Part shown: positions 48,400 to 60,290 of the stretch, one piece after another
How positions within the stretch are numbered: position 1 is the first letter of the stretch
Layout of the letters: every line of letters starts with the position of its first letter
Assembly: GCF_046630445.1 (NCBI RefSeq)
Contig: NC_092339.1
Span: 59,604,501 to 59,668,500, forward strand
Direction: 5' to 3'
DNA from: Rutidosis leptorrhynchoides
Lineage: Eukaryota > Streptophyta > Magnoliopsida > Asterales > Asteraceae
DNA: 64,000 nt
The notes under the pieces: generated by a model
Databases searched by the model: none
What the model saw: the letters and a program-made list of their open reading frames with translations, nothing else
What the model was told of the DNA's origin: nothing
Translations under genes and position numbers: made by a program

Positions 48400-51300
48400 A
48401 TGTTGTTTCAAATTGAAAAGTATGTTGTTACCGTTGTTTTGAAAACTTTTATAGTATTACTTTGGTTACATGATTCTTGTTTGGCAGAACCACTTTCTGT
48501 TAATTTTGTTTTTGGTGATTCGTTAGTCGAAGTAGGTAACAATAACTACATTACATCTCTATCAAAGGCGAACTACGTCCCAAATGGGATTGATTTTGGG
48601 ATGCCAACAGGACGATATACAAACGGACGAACCATAGTAGACATTCTAGGCAAGTGATAACTTTTTTTTTAAACATTTTATCACCTTATAAAATCATGCA
48701 CTTTTCAAGATTAATATATTGCCATTTTAGGACCCCACATAGAAACATTGTACCTAAAATGACCATTTTTACATGTAGCAGCTACTATACTGCAAGTTGT
48801 TTCTGTTGACAAGATTCATTTATTTTTATACAGTAAATGTTGAAATTTTTATGGTTGATAATTTATCTTCTTGTAAATTTTAATGCAGGCCAGGAATTGG
48901 GCTTGAAGGATTATACACCACCCTACTTGGCTCCAACCACTTCTGGCCCATTAGTCCTTAAAGGTGTCAATTATGCATCTGGTGGTGGTGGAATTCTAAA
49001 TGCTACCGGAGAGATCTTTGTAAGTTATACTCCCTACGTGTACCTACAAGTGTTTAATATTGACTTTTTAAAGTATTAATTTGTCAAATTTGAATGTAAA
49101 TAATTTTATGTATGCTATATAATGTTTGATGAAAATTATATGAATGAACTGAGTTTTTAATGTGTTTTTATTCATATAAGTTTCATCGAATATTATATAA
49201 CACACATAAAAATATTTATAGTCAAAGTTGATAAAGAAAATCTTTGAAAAGTCAATAATGAGCACTTGTAGTGAGAAGCGGGGAGTATATCATTTCATTC
49301 GAAAGTTGAATATTGATGTGTTAAAAGATAAAAAGAATGATGTTTTTTATACTATTATGCGTGTTTGTAGGTTGGCAGGATAAATTTAGATGCACAACTC
49401 GACAACTTTGCGAATACAAGGCAATATATAATCTCGAGTATTGGCGCTCCTGCAGCCGAAGATTTGTTCAAGCGCGCATTATTCTCAGTAACTATCGGTT
49501 CAAACGATTTCATAAATAACTACCTTACACCGGTTGTTTCAACAATCGAGCAAAAACTAGTCTCTCCAGAAGCATTTGTAGGAGACCTGATTTCAAGATT
49601 CAGAGTTCAACTTACTGTAAGATTATCATCACCCAATCCAACTCAATGATGTTTTTACTTGGACATATTAATTAATAATCATTACTATTATACTATAAAG
49701 TCATGTTAAATTACCAAAGGGTATTTGACCTAGCAGTATCGAACCCCTCTAATCTTAAGATTGTGAGTTCGAGTCTAGTGGTAGACAAAAATGTACTCCG
49801 TATATACGTTTTTTTGAAAGGCAAAAAGTTGAGCAAAAATGTACATACTTGCGGAATCATTCGTGTAGGATGTGTGAGTTTTCTTTTAAAAAAAATCTTG
49901 TTAAATTTCATTTTATCAACTTATTGATTAATTTGTATATTTGAGCTACATTTAGTAAACCATGCCCATAACTCATGTTATTCTTATTGATTGGTTAAAC
50001 TTTATGCAGAGGCTTTATAATATGGGAGCTAGAAAGATTGTGATACCGAATGTGGGACCTATCGGATGCATTCCGTATCAGAGGGATGTAAATCCGTCTG
50101 CCGGAGACGAATGTGTATATCTGGCAAATCACTTAGCTCAACTCTTCAATTTTCAATTGAAAGGCTTGCTCCAAGATCTTAGCGACTCACTTGAAGGTTC
50201 AACGTTCGTTTTCGCAGATGTCTATCGTATCGTTGCAGATATTGTTCAAAATTTCAGATCATATGGTAAGTAATCAAACATTCAGAAGATACTTGCTTAA
50301 TCTAGTTAGTGGTCTACTTGTCAGGCCTATTACTTTTCAATACTTTGGCAAAATGGTGGTGGTTAACACGTTAAACGGGCCGGATGGAGTTGGGGTGCCC
50401 ATAACAGACCGGAATTTTTTTTCTGTTCAAACTTCAGACTACCCATGTATTGAGAGTCTTTTTTACTCATATGTACATGGCCTAACCGGATTATCTTGTG
50501 ACCATTTTCAGTCACTAGTCACTACCCTGACCACCCAAAAATTTGCTTCTAGTAAGATTTGAACATGAGACCTCTTGTAACAATATCAGCAACCCAAACT
50601 ATAGCTTAAAACTTATATTTGTTCAGTGGCAAATTTAGAGTATAAGGGGTGGGGTCATATGACCCCACTAGCGTAATTTTTTATATATATATATATAATG
50701 TATACCTCAAGTTGAGTAGGACAATTTAGGGCAAATTCTATTAAAAATAATCATTTTACCTCAATTTTCTATTTCATGTAATCTATATTTATTTTGACGT
50801 TTAAATTATTGTTTTATCAAATGTTAATCAAAAAGAGGAATATCGTTATTTTAAAGTTAGAACTCCGTCAAAAAATTAACGATACTCCATTTTTTAAGTG
50901 AATCATATGCAAGCTTGATCAATGGCATTTACATGAGAATATGGAAGACCTCGTGAATGATGATTATGATGAATTGGATATTTATTTAATTTTCATTAAG
51001 TTCGTAATATGATTTTAGATGATTAACGGCACACGTATGTGCCAAGTATCAAGCTTGCATATATTCGTTATCCTCATGTAAGTGTCAATGATCAAACTTG
51101 CATATGATTTATCTAAGAAAATAGAGTATCGTTACTTTTTTGACGGAGTTCTAACTTAAAAATAATGATACTCCTCTTTTAGATTAACATTTATTAAAAA
51201 GTCATTTAAACGTTAAAATAAACATAGATTATTAATGAAATTGAGGTAAAAAAAGTTACTTTTAGCAAAATTTGTCCCTAAATTTAAGTATAATACCACA

Positions 51301-51701
51301 TATATTTGTAAAATTAATGGATTTTTAGAAATAAATATCTTTCAAATATAATTATCATTGAAATTTTTTTTGAAACTCCACTGAAATTTTCATCCTAAAT
51401 TCGGCACTGTATTTATCGAAGGTGAATTCTGAAGGGACTGTATTTTTTATTTTTTTTTATCTTAATCTTATTAACAGGTTTTGATAATGCTGATTCTGCA
51501 TGTTGTTATGTAAGTGGTAAACATGGTGGTATAGTGCCATGTGGACCAACATCTAAATACTGTTCGGATCGGTCCAAGTATGTTTTCTGGGACCCATATC
51601 ACCCATCTGATGCCACCAACGCCATCATAGCCAACCGACTCATGGACGGAGATATTAACGACATATCCCCAATCAACATTAGGACCCTGTTTAAATCTTG
51701 A
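48400..51701 (+). CDS. GDSL esterase/lipase, copy 2 (five exons)
   Basis: The product is 368 aa. Exons: 48400-48649, 48889-49019, 49371-49616, 50010-50265, 51478-51701. Intron positions and phases equal those of copy 1, so the pair arose by tandem duplication. Intron 1 again has a GC donor (CTAG|GCAAGT). The signal peptide ends near CLA|EP (residue 29). Catalytic blocks are VFGDSLVEVGNNN (Ser 41), GVNYASG (109-115), GSNDFINNY (Asn 172) and DPYHPSD (Asp 333, His 336). A secreted esterase/lipase of unknown substrate is expected. The gene is larger than copy 1 because intron 4 (1212 bp) took in a hAT MITE and a nested foldback element, and intron 3 a SINE-like head. The frame is intact. Confidence 0.92.
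49715..49815 (+). mobile_element. SINE-like tRNA head in intron 3 of GDSL copy 2
   Basis: TGACCTAGCAGTATCGAACC resembles an A box. GTGAGTTCGAGTCTAG, ~50 bp further, resembles a B box. ATGTACTCCGTATAT follows. I could not place the ends or a duplication. Confidence 0.4.
50624..51409. mobile_element. hAT-like MITE in intron 4 of GDSL copy 2
   Basis: 786 bp with inverted ends CAGTGGCAAATTTAG and CAGTGCCGAATTTAG. Candidate 8-bp duplications are TATTTGTT (50616-50623) and TATTTATC (51410-51417), six of eight equal. Most of its length is due to a nested foldback element. Confidence 0.65.
50722..51286. mobile_element. Foldback (MULE-like) MITE nested in the hAT MITE
   Basis: Two arms of about 220 bp are inverted repeats of each other (left arm ACAATTTAGGGCAAATTC..., right arm inverted TAAATTTAGGGACAAATTT...). 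They share words such as TAGAACTCCGTCAAAAAA and ATCATATGCAAG. The arms enclose a short unique centre near 51,000. No coding sequence is present. Confidence 0.65.
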
Positions 51702-51956
51702 ACAACATCAAAGTTTATGTATAATGTATCATATTCAACAAATATATATTTATGCCTCAAGATTGAATGTATAATTGGAGCATTAATGTAACGTGTTACA
51801 GATAAAACTGCGTTATACAATTTTTGATGAGTGTGGGTTTTTGATGTGGAGTAATAGTGGTGTGAGATTTGTTGTGGGTTGTTAGTGGAATGGTAATGTG
51901 ATATTTTATTTTATTTTTTGTGTTTTATTAAAAATTTGTTTTATATTGTTTAAGGC
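51702..51956. other. 3' flank of GDSL copy 2
   Basis: Probable 3' UTR and terminator region. It is A/T-rich with no other signal. Confidence 0.4.
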
Positions 51957-53388
51957 AAATGACCCGAAAAGGTAACATAAGTTACTCAATTTGACAATCA
52001 AGGTACCCCTCAATTTGGTTAAGCCCCAAAATGATTTTAATTTTTAATTTTCTCAAAAAAATGATTACGTGTTCAAAAAATTTAAAATTTGAGTAATCTT
52101 CGTCAAATTCATTAACGATCGTTAGTCAAAAATACATGATTGGGCCCTGAAGTTTGTTAAAAAGTACACCACTCATCATCTTCATCTTCATCTTCACCGC
52201 CACCATCTGCTTCATCACCGCCACCGTCTTCATCATCATCGTCGAAAACCACCATCGAACATAAATCCATCTCAGCCGATTGTTCTTCATTTTGTGCTGA
52301 ATCCGGCGAAGAACAGTGGCGCCAGGCAGTGGCGATACTAGGATCGAATTTCATTGGGGTCCTATAAAATCTAAGTATTACTTCGTAAATTTTTTTTCTA
52401 AAGAATGGCTATTAACTTTCATAAAACCACTAACTCTAAGAATATATGAGGTCATATCTATAAATTTAGTGGTGTCGTATACAGCTTTAATAGTATTTTA
52501 CTATAATTTTTTTAGTGGGTTCAAATGACCCCATATGCTTGTGCTTACATTCGCCCATGGCGCCGGGACGTGGTTCACGGTGGTCTTCAAAAAAAAACCC
52601 CTCAAATCACAACAAAAATCCACCAAATGATGTAGTTAGATGCGTTTGATCAATCTAAGCATAAACTCATTTTCGTATTTGATATAAACACATCAAAATT
52701 CGAAGAACACTTCAATTTCAGATTTGTTTTTTCAAATTGATATGGAATGAAAACGAGAAAAGTAAAAATGTAGAAGTGTTCATAATCTCATTGTGACATT
52801 CACTGCAAAACCTCATATCTTAACTCTCAATATCGAGTTCGAATTTCGGAGTCAAAGGTTTGTAATAAAAAGTCAACCGAATTTCCATTGTTCAAATTCG
52901 AATTCAGTTTGATGTTTCTTGACGAATGTTGGGAGGATGATTTGAAACACTTTTCATGAAGGAATCATTAGCTAACAAGCTCTAAATCGCAAAATCAATG
53001 TTTCAAGTCCATCTTCATCTTCGTGAAAGCTCCTGCTAGTGTTCTTCGATATGTGGTGGCGGCGGTGGTGGTGGTTGTTTCCTACGATGATGATGATGAT
53101 GATGGTGTAGGTGATGATGCATATGGTGGCGGTGAAGATGAAGATGGTGATGAAGATGATGAAGAGGATGAGTGATGCAATTTTTTAACAAACTTCAGGG
53201 ACCAATCGTGTATTTTTGACTCACGATCGTTAATGAATTTGACGAAGATTACCTCAATTTTAAAATTTTTGAACACGTAATCCTTTTCTTGAGCAAATTA
53301 AAAAATGAACTCCTTTTTGAACATAGACAAATTAGGGGTTACCTTGATTGTCAAATTGAATAACTTAGGTTACTTTTTCGGGCCATTT
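51957..53388. mobile_element. Mutator-like MITE with ~215-bp terminal inverted repeats
   Basis: The left arm 51957-52170 and right arm 53175-53388 are inverted repeats. Both hold ACAATCAAGGTA, GATTACGTGTTCAAAA, TCTTCGTCAAATTCATTAACG and CCTGAAGTTTGTTAAAAA. Just inside each arm are matching CATCATCTTCATC-type trinucleotide stretches (52,175-52,260 and 53,080-53,175), so the pairing extends further. No transposase is seen. The target-site duplication cannot be checked, because the right end abuts a family C LTR. The acidic frames at 52,157-52,354 come from the trinucleotide repeat. Confidence 0.7.
52327..52559. mobile_element. hAT-like MITE inside the Mutator-like MITE
   Basis: 233 bp with ends CAGTGGCGATACTAGG and, inverted, CATGGGCGAATGTAAG. 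Flanking octamers GCGCCAGG (52319-52326) and GCGCCGGG (52560-52567) match in seven of eight bases. It is the younger insertion of the two. Confidence 0.65.
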
Positions 53389-54594
53389 GAAGCGACCCGT
53401 CCCAATCCATAAGGACGAATACAATAACATATGGATACATCGCGAGGTACTTGACCTCTATATGATACATTTTACAAACATTGCATTCGTTTTTAAAAGA
53501 TAAACTTTCTTTACATCCAAAATTGACAGGCATGCATACCATTTCATAATATCCACTATCCACTATAATTGACTTAATAATAATCTTGATGAACTCAATG
53601 ACTCGAATGCAACATCTTTCGAAATATGTCATGAATGACTCTAAGCAATATCCTTAAAATGAGCTAATGCACAGCGGAAAATTTCTTTCATACCTGAGAA
53701 TAAACATGCTTAAAAGTGTCAACCAAAAGGTTGTTGAGTTCATTAGTTTATCATAATCATTCATTTCCATCTTTTTAATAGACCACACGAATTTCATTTC
53801 CATTTCTCATAAATAGCATGCATGCAAAAATCATTCATATGGATTGAACACCTGGTAACCGACATTAACAAGATGCATATAAGAATATCCCCATCATTCC
53901 GGGACATCCATCGGACATGATATAAAAACTCGAAGTACTAAAGCATCCGCTACAACGGATGGGGTTTGTTAGGCCCAATAGATCTATCTTTAGGATTCGC
54001 GTCAATTAGTAGATCGGTTTACTAATTCTTAGGTTACCAAGCAAAAGGGGCATATTCGGCTTCGATCATTCAACCATATAATGTAGTTTCGATTACTTGT
54101 GTCTATTTTGTAAAACATTTATAAAAGCGCATGTATTCTCAGTCCCAAAAATATATATTGCAAAAGCATTTAAAAAGGGAGTAATGAAACTCATAATACG
54201 ATATTTTGTAGTAAAAATATTCATACGACGATACTGAACAATGCAGGGTTGGCCTCGGATTCACGAACCTATATCAAGTATATATATTAACACGTATAAT
54301 GGTAATCGAATAAATTTAGGTATTATTATTAATTGTTATTTTAGTAACTTGTACGTTTCATTAATAACTAAATTAACTATATTTATATTATATACATTAA
54401 ATAGATAATTAATATTTATTACAAAAATATTAATATAGTTATGCTTTATGTTAATAATATATATTTTATAAAGAAAATCTTTATTTGATATATTAATAAT
54501 ACTAATAATAATAATGATAAAAATAATAATATAAATGTTAAAAATAATAATAATAGGGATAATAAATTAATAATGATAAAAATAATGATAATTC

Positions 54595-54666
<72 letters not shown>

Positions 54667-54684
54667 ATAATAATAATAATAATA

Positions 54685-54759
<75 letters not shown>

Positions 54760-54785
54760 GTAATAAAGAGTAATAAGTAAACTAC
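53388..54785 (-). mobile_element. Family C gypsy LTR (incomplete), - strand
   Basis: Its LTR end (on the + strand TGAAGCGACCCGTCC) corresponds to GGACGGGTCTTCACA at 61024-61038. The following ~900 bp matches the end of the 56376 LTR in reverse, including the single-copy version of the ~90-bp unit (about 54,110-54,200) and GGTTGGCCTCGGATTCACGAACC (about 54,247). Further on it turns into (AAT)n and the match is lost, so the far end is not found. Confidence 0.65.
54594..54772. repeat. (AAT)n microsatellite
   Basis: About 180 bp of nearly pure AAT with a few variants. It gives poly-Asn and poly-Ile frames that are not genes. Confidence 0.9.
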
Positions 54786-54811
54786 CTCAAGGAAGTAATC
54801 ATAAAAAAAAA

Positions 54812-55028
54812 TGCTCAAGTCCGGGTTTGAACCCGTGACCTCCCGCTAACCCAATAACATCCTTAATAATTACGCTATATGTTTCGATTTTGAAATAACA
54901 CCCAACTTAAATTGTTTTTAACTTTTACTTCTGCATCCTTCTTTTTTTTTTTTTTTAAATGTCCGAGCCCAGGCTCGAACTCGCGACCTCTTGTTTAACC
55001 AATACACATCTATACCACTCCTCCGTTC
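54812..55028 (-). repeat. Two tRNA-like heads in a row (SINE-like)
   Basis: On the - strand, 54,880-54,812 contains GGTCACGGGTTCAAACCCGG and 55,022-54,960 contains GGTCGCGAGTTCGAGCCTGG. These are B-box-like, with an A-box-like word 35-45 bp upstream (TAGCGTAATTATTAAGG; GAGTGGTATAGATG), and each is followed by an A/T homopolymer. They look like short SINE or tRNA-like modules rather than working tRNA genes, because no cloverleaf closes. Confidence 0.45.
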
Positions 55029-55170
55029 CAGTTTTTCTGATTTATAACAATAACTAAAACTATGTACCCCATTTCTCTTTCGATTTCGTTTTCTTATTAC
55101 ATCATCACCTTACTACCATCATGATTATTCATCATCTTTATCATGCTCATTATTATTTCAACATAATAAT

Positions 55171-56375
55171 TGTAACATCCCGCGTTTTTCCGTTAAATTT
55201 ATTTTTAACAACGTCTTTTTTTTTTAATAATACCTTTCGTTATTTAAAATCGTATTTTCCGTTGACTAACATTCTTAATATTCCTGTTATTTAATTATAA
55301 CATCACTAGTTTACTCGAGCGTTTTAAAATACTCGTTTGGTTAATTCCCGCACCCGCTTTAAACTCGAGGGACCGAAGTTGCCAAGTGGGCAAACTAGTT
55401 GACTAGGTCAACTAGTCAACCCACTTCCCACCACCCATTCATTTGATACTTCCACCTCCTCATCCCTTATCCTCTCAAACTCAAGAACACCATTTTCATC
55501 TTCTCCATTAATTCATCATCCAAATCCGAATCAAGAAGCAAACATCAAAACAAATTACATTTTCGTGATCCTCTCTTCATCCTCTACATTTTGGTACCAA
55601 TTTCATCAAGTTTGGGTAACTTTCTAAAAAACACTAGATTTCTCTAAATTCATTTTATATACTTGAAATGGTATTAATTAGTGTATATGGCTCAAGTATA
55701 ACATGAATACATGTTTTGTTTGCTCGATTTGTTGTTTTGAGTAACTAGTTTGAACATTTGAAATGAGTGTGCTTAATCTTGAGTTTTGGGTGATTAAGTG
55801 TTGTTAAATTGTTAAAGTTCATGTTTTAATTGTGTTATTAGTATCAGTAGCTTCACTTTGATGTATAGGTTGATTAAGAAAACTTCAAACACATGAATAT
55901 TGATTTTGTGAGTTTTGGTTAGGGTTTGGTAGCTCTTAAAATGGACTTTTGATGATTTGAATGCCATGAAATGTTGTTGGTAAGTGTTTGGTTGGATTGT
56001 ATGCTTGATTACCTTCGAAACGACATATCATATGTATAAATTGGATTCTCGAATCATAAAATGCATTTTGTGAACTTGAGACTTTAATTATAAACATTTA
56101 ACGATCATTTGATGAGGTTTTGTTGTTGTAAATGATGAACTCGATTGATGATATGTGGTTAGTTGTATTCCTTGTCAAAATACCTTTCCAACGATATAAG
56201 ATACATGTTCTAAGTGTTTTCGGTTCACAAATTGTGTTAGTTTGAGTTTTGGTTCGTGCACTTGTATGTTTCAGCAAAACAGGGTCTGTATACTGATCTG
56301 GACGCCGTCCAGATTCTTGGATGCCATCCAGTCCTTCAATGCTGGACGCTGTCCAGCAAATCTGGACGCCGTCCA
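55171..56375 (+). mobile_element. Family D gypsy LTR, 5' part, interrupted
   Basis: It begins TGTAACATCCCGCGTTTTTCC, as in the - strand copy ending at 30685, and reads in the same order to the palindrome cluster at 56296-56375. There a family C element starts (56376). The rest is outside the window or lost. Confidence 0.65.
56296..56375. repeat. CTGGACGCCGTCCAG palindrome cluster in LTR D
   Basis: Four imperfect copies in 80 bp (CTGGACGCCGTCCAG, TTGGATGCCATCCAG, CTGGACGCTGTCCAG, CTGGACGCCGTCCA). Several differ by paired changes that keep the palindrome. The counterpart is at 29489-29570. Confidence 0.75.
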
Positions 56376-56897
56376 TGTGACGACCCGGAAATTTTCGATC
56401 AAATTTAAACTTGATCTTAATATGATTTCGGCACGATAAGCAAAGTCTCTAATGTTTAATTTCAAAATCTTTGAACTATGTTAATATATTCATTTGACCG
56501 TGGACTACTCCCGAAGATTCACGAACAATTAGTTGTAAATTAATATGTATATATATGTAAATGTAAGGATGTATAATAATTAGAAGTAATGAAACATAAT
56601 TTAAATTAAATACGTAAAATAAAATACAATCTAATCATTTGAGTTGAAAATGTAAAGTAGTATATAAAATAATGAAGTAACCATTAAAAATAAATATCTA
56701 TGTAAATATATGAATCTATACATAATTAATGTTGTATGTATATTGTAATATATATAAAATATATAAATATTCAATATTCAATATATGTTAACATATAATA
56801 TTAATAATTAAATTAAGTACAAGTTAAAATATAAAAGTTATATTATTAGCATTATTTCATTATAAATGATAAAATTAATATTATTAATATTATTATT

Positions 56898-56997
<100 letters not shown>

Positions 56998-57339
56998 GTT
57001 TGATTTATACAAGTATTGTTATTAATATTATTGATATTATAATCATTATTAATTTTGTTATTATTATTATTAGTTACATTATTATTAATAAAATTAATAT
57101 TAAATATTAATGTTTATATAATTAATATTATTATGTTTATTTATATAATTAAAATTCAAATACAAATATATGTATATAATTGATATATAAAGATATAGAT
57201 GCAGATATATGAATAAATACATATATTTATACGAAATAAAAAATACACATATATAAATACATATACAGTATATATATGTATATACATAAATACGGTTTGA
57301 TACATACAAATATCCAAATAATATGTATTGTATTATCAA

Positions 57340-58006
57340 TCTCTATGGGCTTTTACAAAAGTCTTCTCCTCCTGTTCCCAATTGATTTTCTGTCTATCAA
57401 TCTATACTACAAAACAAACTTGTGATTGAATTAAACTATTGCAATATGTACTAGATCAGATTATATATTATACCACATATAATTTTGTTGAATTAAAAAC
57501 TAAAAACAAATAAAACCCAGCTTGATAACTCTGTCCTCATAGCTTTTAAGCAACAACTCTAGCACCTAAAACAATTCCTATCAATTACCCTTGAATGCTT
57601 TGATGTTGTTAAACTGCTACGTTTCTCGTTGAGAATAAACCGACCCAAAAACCACCATCATCACTTCACAAACCACTGATAACAACCATTTGAACCACCA
57701 CCAAATTCAACTCATCATCATCACCAAACCCACCACCCTGTGGAGCTAATTTTACACTTTGAACCAAGATAACCGACACCATCTTCATCATCTTCATGGA
57801 TTCACCATCACTGCTATCAAAACACAACCACAACATCAGTCAATACCTTCTTTCTATCTTCCAATTGAACCCCCTGCAAACGCACATATTATTAATATTT
57901 CACAGCTGCAATTCAACCTCACAATTACCACGAACCACCATCTCTGAACTGTTGTTAATCGCTTAATGTTTTCTTTATTTACAATCATAATCATATTAAT
58001 TGATTG

Positions 58007-58073
<67 letters not shown>

Positions 58074-59330
58074 ACACATACCTGATACATATATTCATGG
58101 TCACCCACAACCACTTCAGTTGCTGCTACTCCTCCCTATTTTACAGCTTGAACACCATCAGATAACACTCAAAGCCTCCCACCTTTCATCACCGGTACCA
58201 TCTAACACGCCACCATCTTATAATCACCTGACCCTTCATCATGAACACCTACATCTGCTCCTGGTTCTTTTTACTTTTGTACGATACCCAGCTACACCTC
58301 TACGTTCCTACAATGCTTCTATTCCTGGACGAAGGTAAACACCACGAAACGCCACATCATTTCATGCTTAATCTTCCCCTGATTATCTATTATGATTCTA
58401 AAATCTCACAACTCCAACATCATGAACCTGCAAAACCCATTATTGTTGACAGTGATTATCTTTTTGGCCGACAAATACAAAACACAACAGACTCACCAAA
58501 GTTACTACTGTTTTCTCCTTCATTATCATCAAACAAACTTTCAATATATCACACAAACACCATCGAACCTTTTTACACAAATCAAATTGGATTAAGAGAA
58601 AACAGAATACTTCAATCGTTCTTATATAAACCAAACAGATAGATTACATCACCGAAAATCTGAATGAAATAATTTACCATCTATGGTGGACGATGATGGA
58701 TAATAAAATTATATAATTATATAAATAAATAAGTAAATAAATAAAAGAAACACCCATTTATGGGTTCTGTTTCTGTAGTGACTTGATGATGATGATAACT
58801 AAAGATAATTAGATCGATGAATGATACAGTACCTATAAATACTCGAATGTCGATTTCTTCATAGTTGAACAGACCCCCAAATACTACTTCAATTTTCTGA
58901 TTGATTCGATTGTGGTGATGATTAACACTGACGGGGACAATTAAACGATGATGATGATGAAGCATCAATGATTGTTGTTAATCGGTTGATCTAGTGATGA
59001 TAAAGACGATGATCGATTGAATGAAAGATGATGTATTTTTCTTTTCTTCTGATGTCGATTTGATTTGGGGAGGGTGAACCGACAGATAAAAAAAAAGTAG
59101 AAATCAGATAGTATCTAATAAATTAGGCGGACTGTTATTGGGCTCTTGCAATTTTGTAAGGCCCAGGAAATTAATATTCATGGTGGACTGCTATAATTTC
59201 TCTGAAGGCCCAAGTGCAACTAATGCTCGACTCTCCCACTCAATTTACACCGAGGGTATAATTTTAATCCATTACGTCTGACATTATCTTTAAATATTTG
59301 ATGAGATTATGATTTTTGATCAGGAGTTAA
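57340..59330. other. Atypical C-rich block inside LTR C
   Basis: The base make-up changes from extreme A/T to a mixed sequence rich in CCACCA/CATCAT on the + strand up to about 58,600, then to ATGATGATG on the same strand (58,780-59,010). Frames here (for example 58,241-58,642) have no family resemblance and follow the trinucleotide repeats. It may be an insertion within the LTR. I found no clear ends. Confidence 0.4.
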
Positions 59331-59508
59331 ATGATGATAAACAATATAATTATAGATATAGTTGCAAGTATGGATACAAGTATGATAGCTACTATGATTT
59401 AACTAAAATATTGATAAGTTAGGGTTATAAATATAATAATTAGAATGTCAAATATGAAAACGATTAAAATTATAATTAGGTTATGATGAAATATCATTAT
59501 TATTAATA

Positions 59509-59590
<82 letters not shown>

Positions 59591-59701
59591 GTTAGTTGTT
59601 ATTATTATTATCATTATTAATTTTATATTAACAATACTATTATAACAAATAAATATCTTCTATATATGAGTATATTTATTATAACTACCCTAATATTACA
59701 T

Positions 59702-59774
<73 letters not shown>

Positions 59775-60028
59775 GAATTATTTATATAAATATTTACCTA
59801 TTACAAATTATTGATTTTTAATATAATATTTAACTATATAAATATTAACTATTTTAAGTATATACAAATTAAATATATAAGACATATAAATTAAGATATA
59901 ATATATAAATTTATTTGGTTATGATTAAATGTATTAATATATATACCTGATATAGGTTCGTGAATCCGAGGCCAACCCTACACATGTTCAATGTCGTCAT
60001 ATGTATTTTTACTACAAAATACATTATA

Positions 60029-60290
60029 GTGAGTTTCAGTTACTCCCTTTTTACTTATTACATTTTTGGGCTGAGAATACATGCAAATGCTTTATTAACT
60101 ATTTTACAATATTTATATGCGTGAGTTTCATTTGCTCCCTTTTACTCATTACATTTTTGGGTTGAGAATACATGCAATGTTTTAATAACTGTTTTACAAT
60201 ATTTATATGCGTGAGTTTCATTTGCCTTTTTACCCTTTATATTTTTTGGGCTGAGAATACATGCGCAATTTTTATAAATGTTTTACGAAA
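60029..60290 (+). repeat. Three tandem ~90-bp units in LTR C
   Basis: Units start at 60029, 60121 and 60211 with GTGAGTTTCA. Each contains TTTTTGGGCTGAGAATACATGC. The fragment at 3270-3447 has two units; LTR A has one (about 7,198-7,285). Confidence 0.8.

Noticed and set aside
52157-52354. Acidic 65-aa frame on the - strand
   Set aside because: Driven by the trinucleotide shoulder of a MITE arm; no start context or family.
54573-54818. Poly-Ile, poly-Asn and poly-Tyr frames
   Set aside because: Translations of the (AAT)n microsatellite.
54812-54880. Possible tRNA gene
   Set aside because: It has a B-box-like arm, but no acceptor stem or anticodon arm pairs. SINE-like is the better reading.
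58000-58338. 112-aa frame beginning with Ile-Tyr repeats
   Set aside because: It starts in a (TA)n tract and has no domain or conserved relative that I can recognise.
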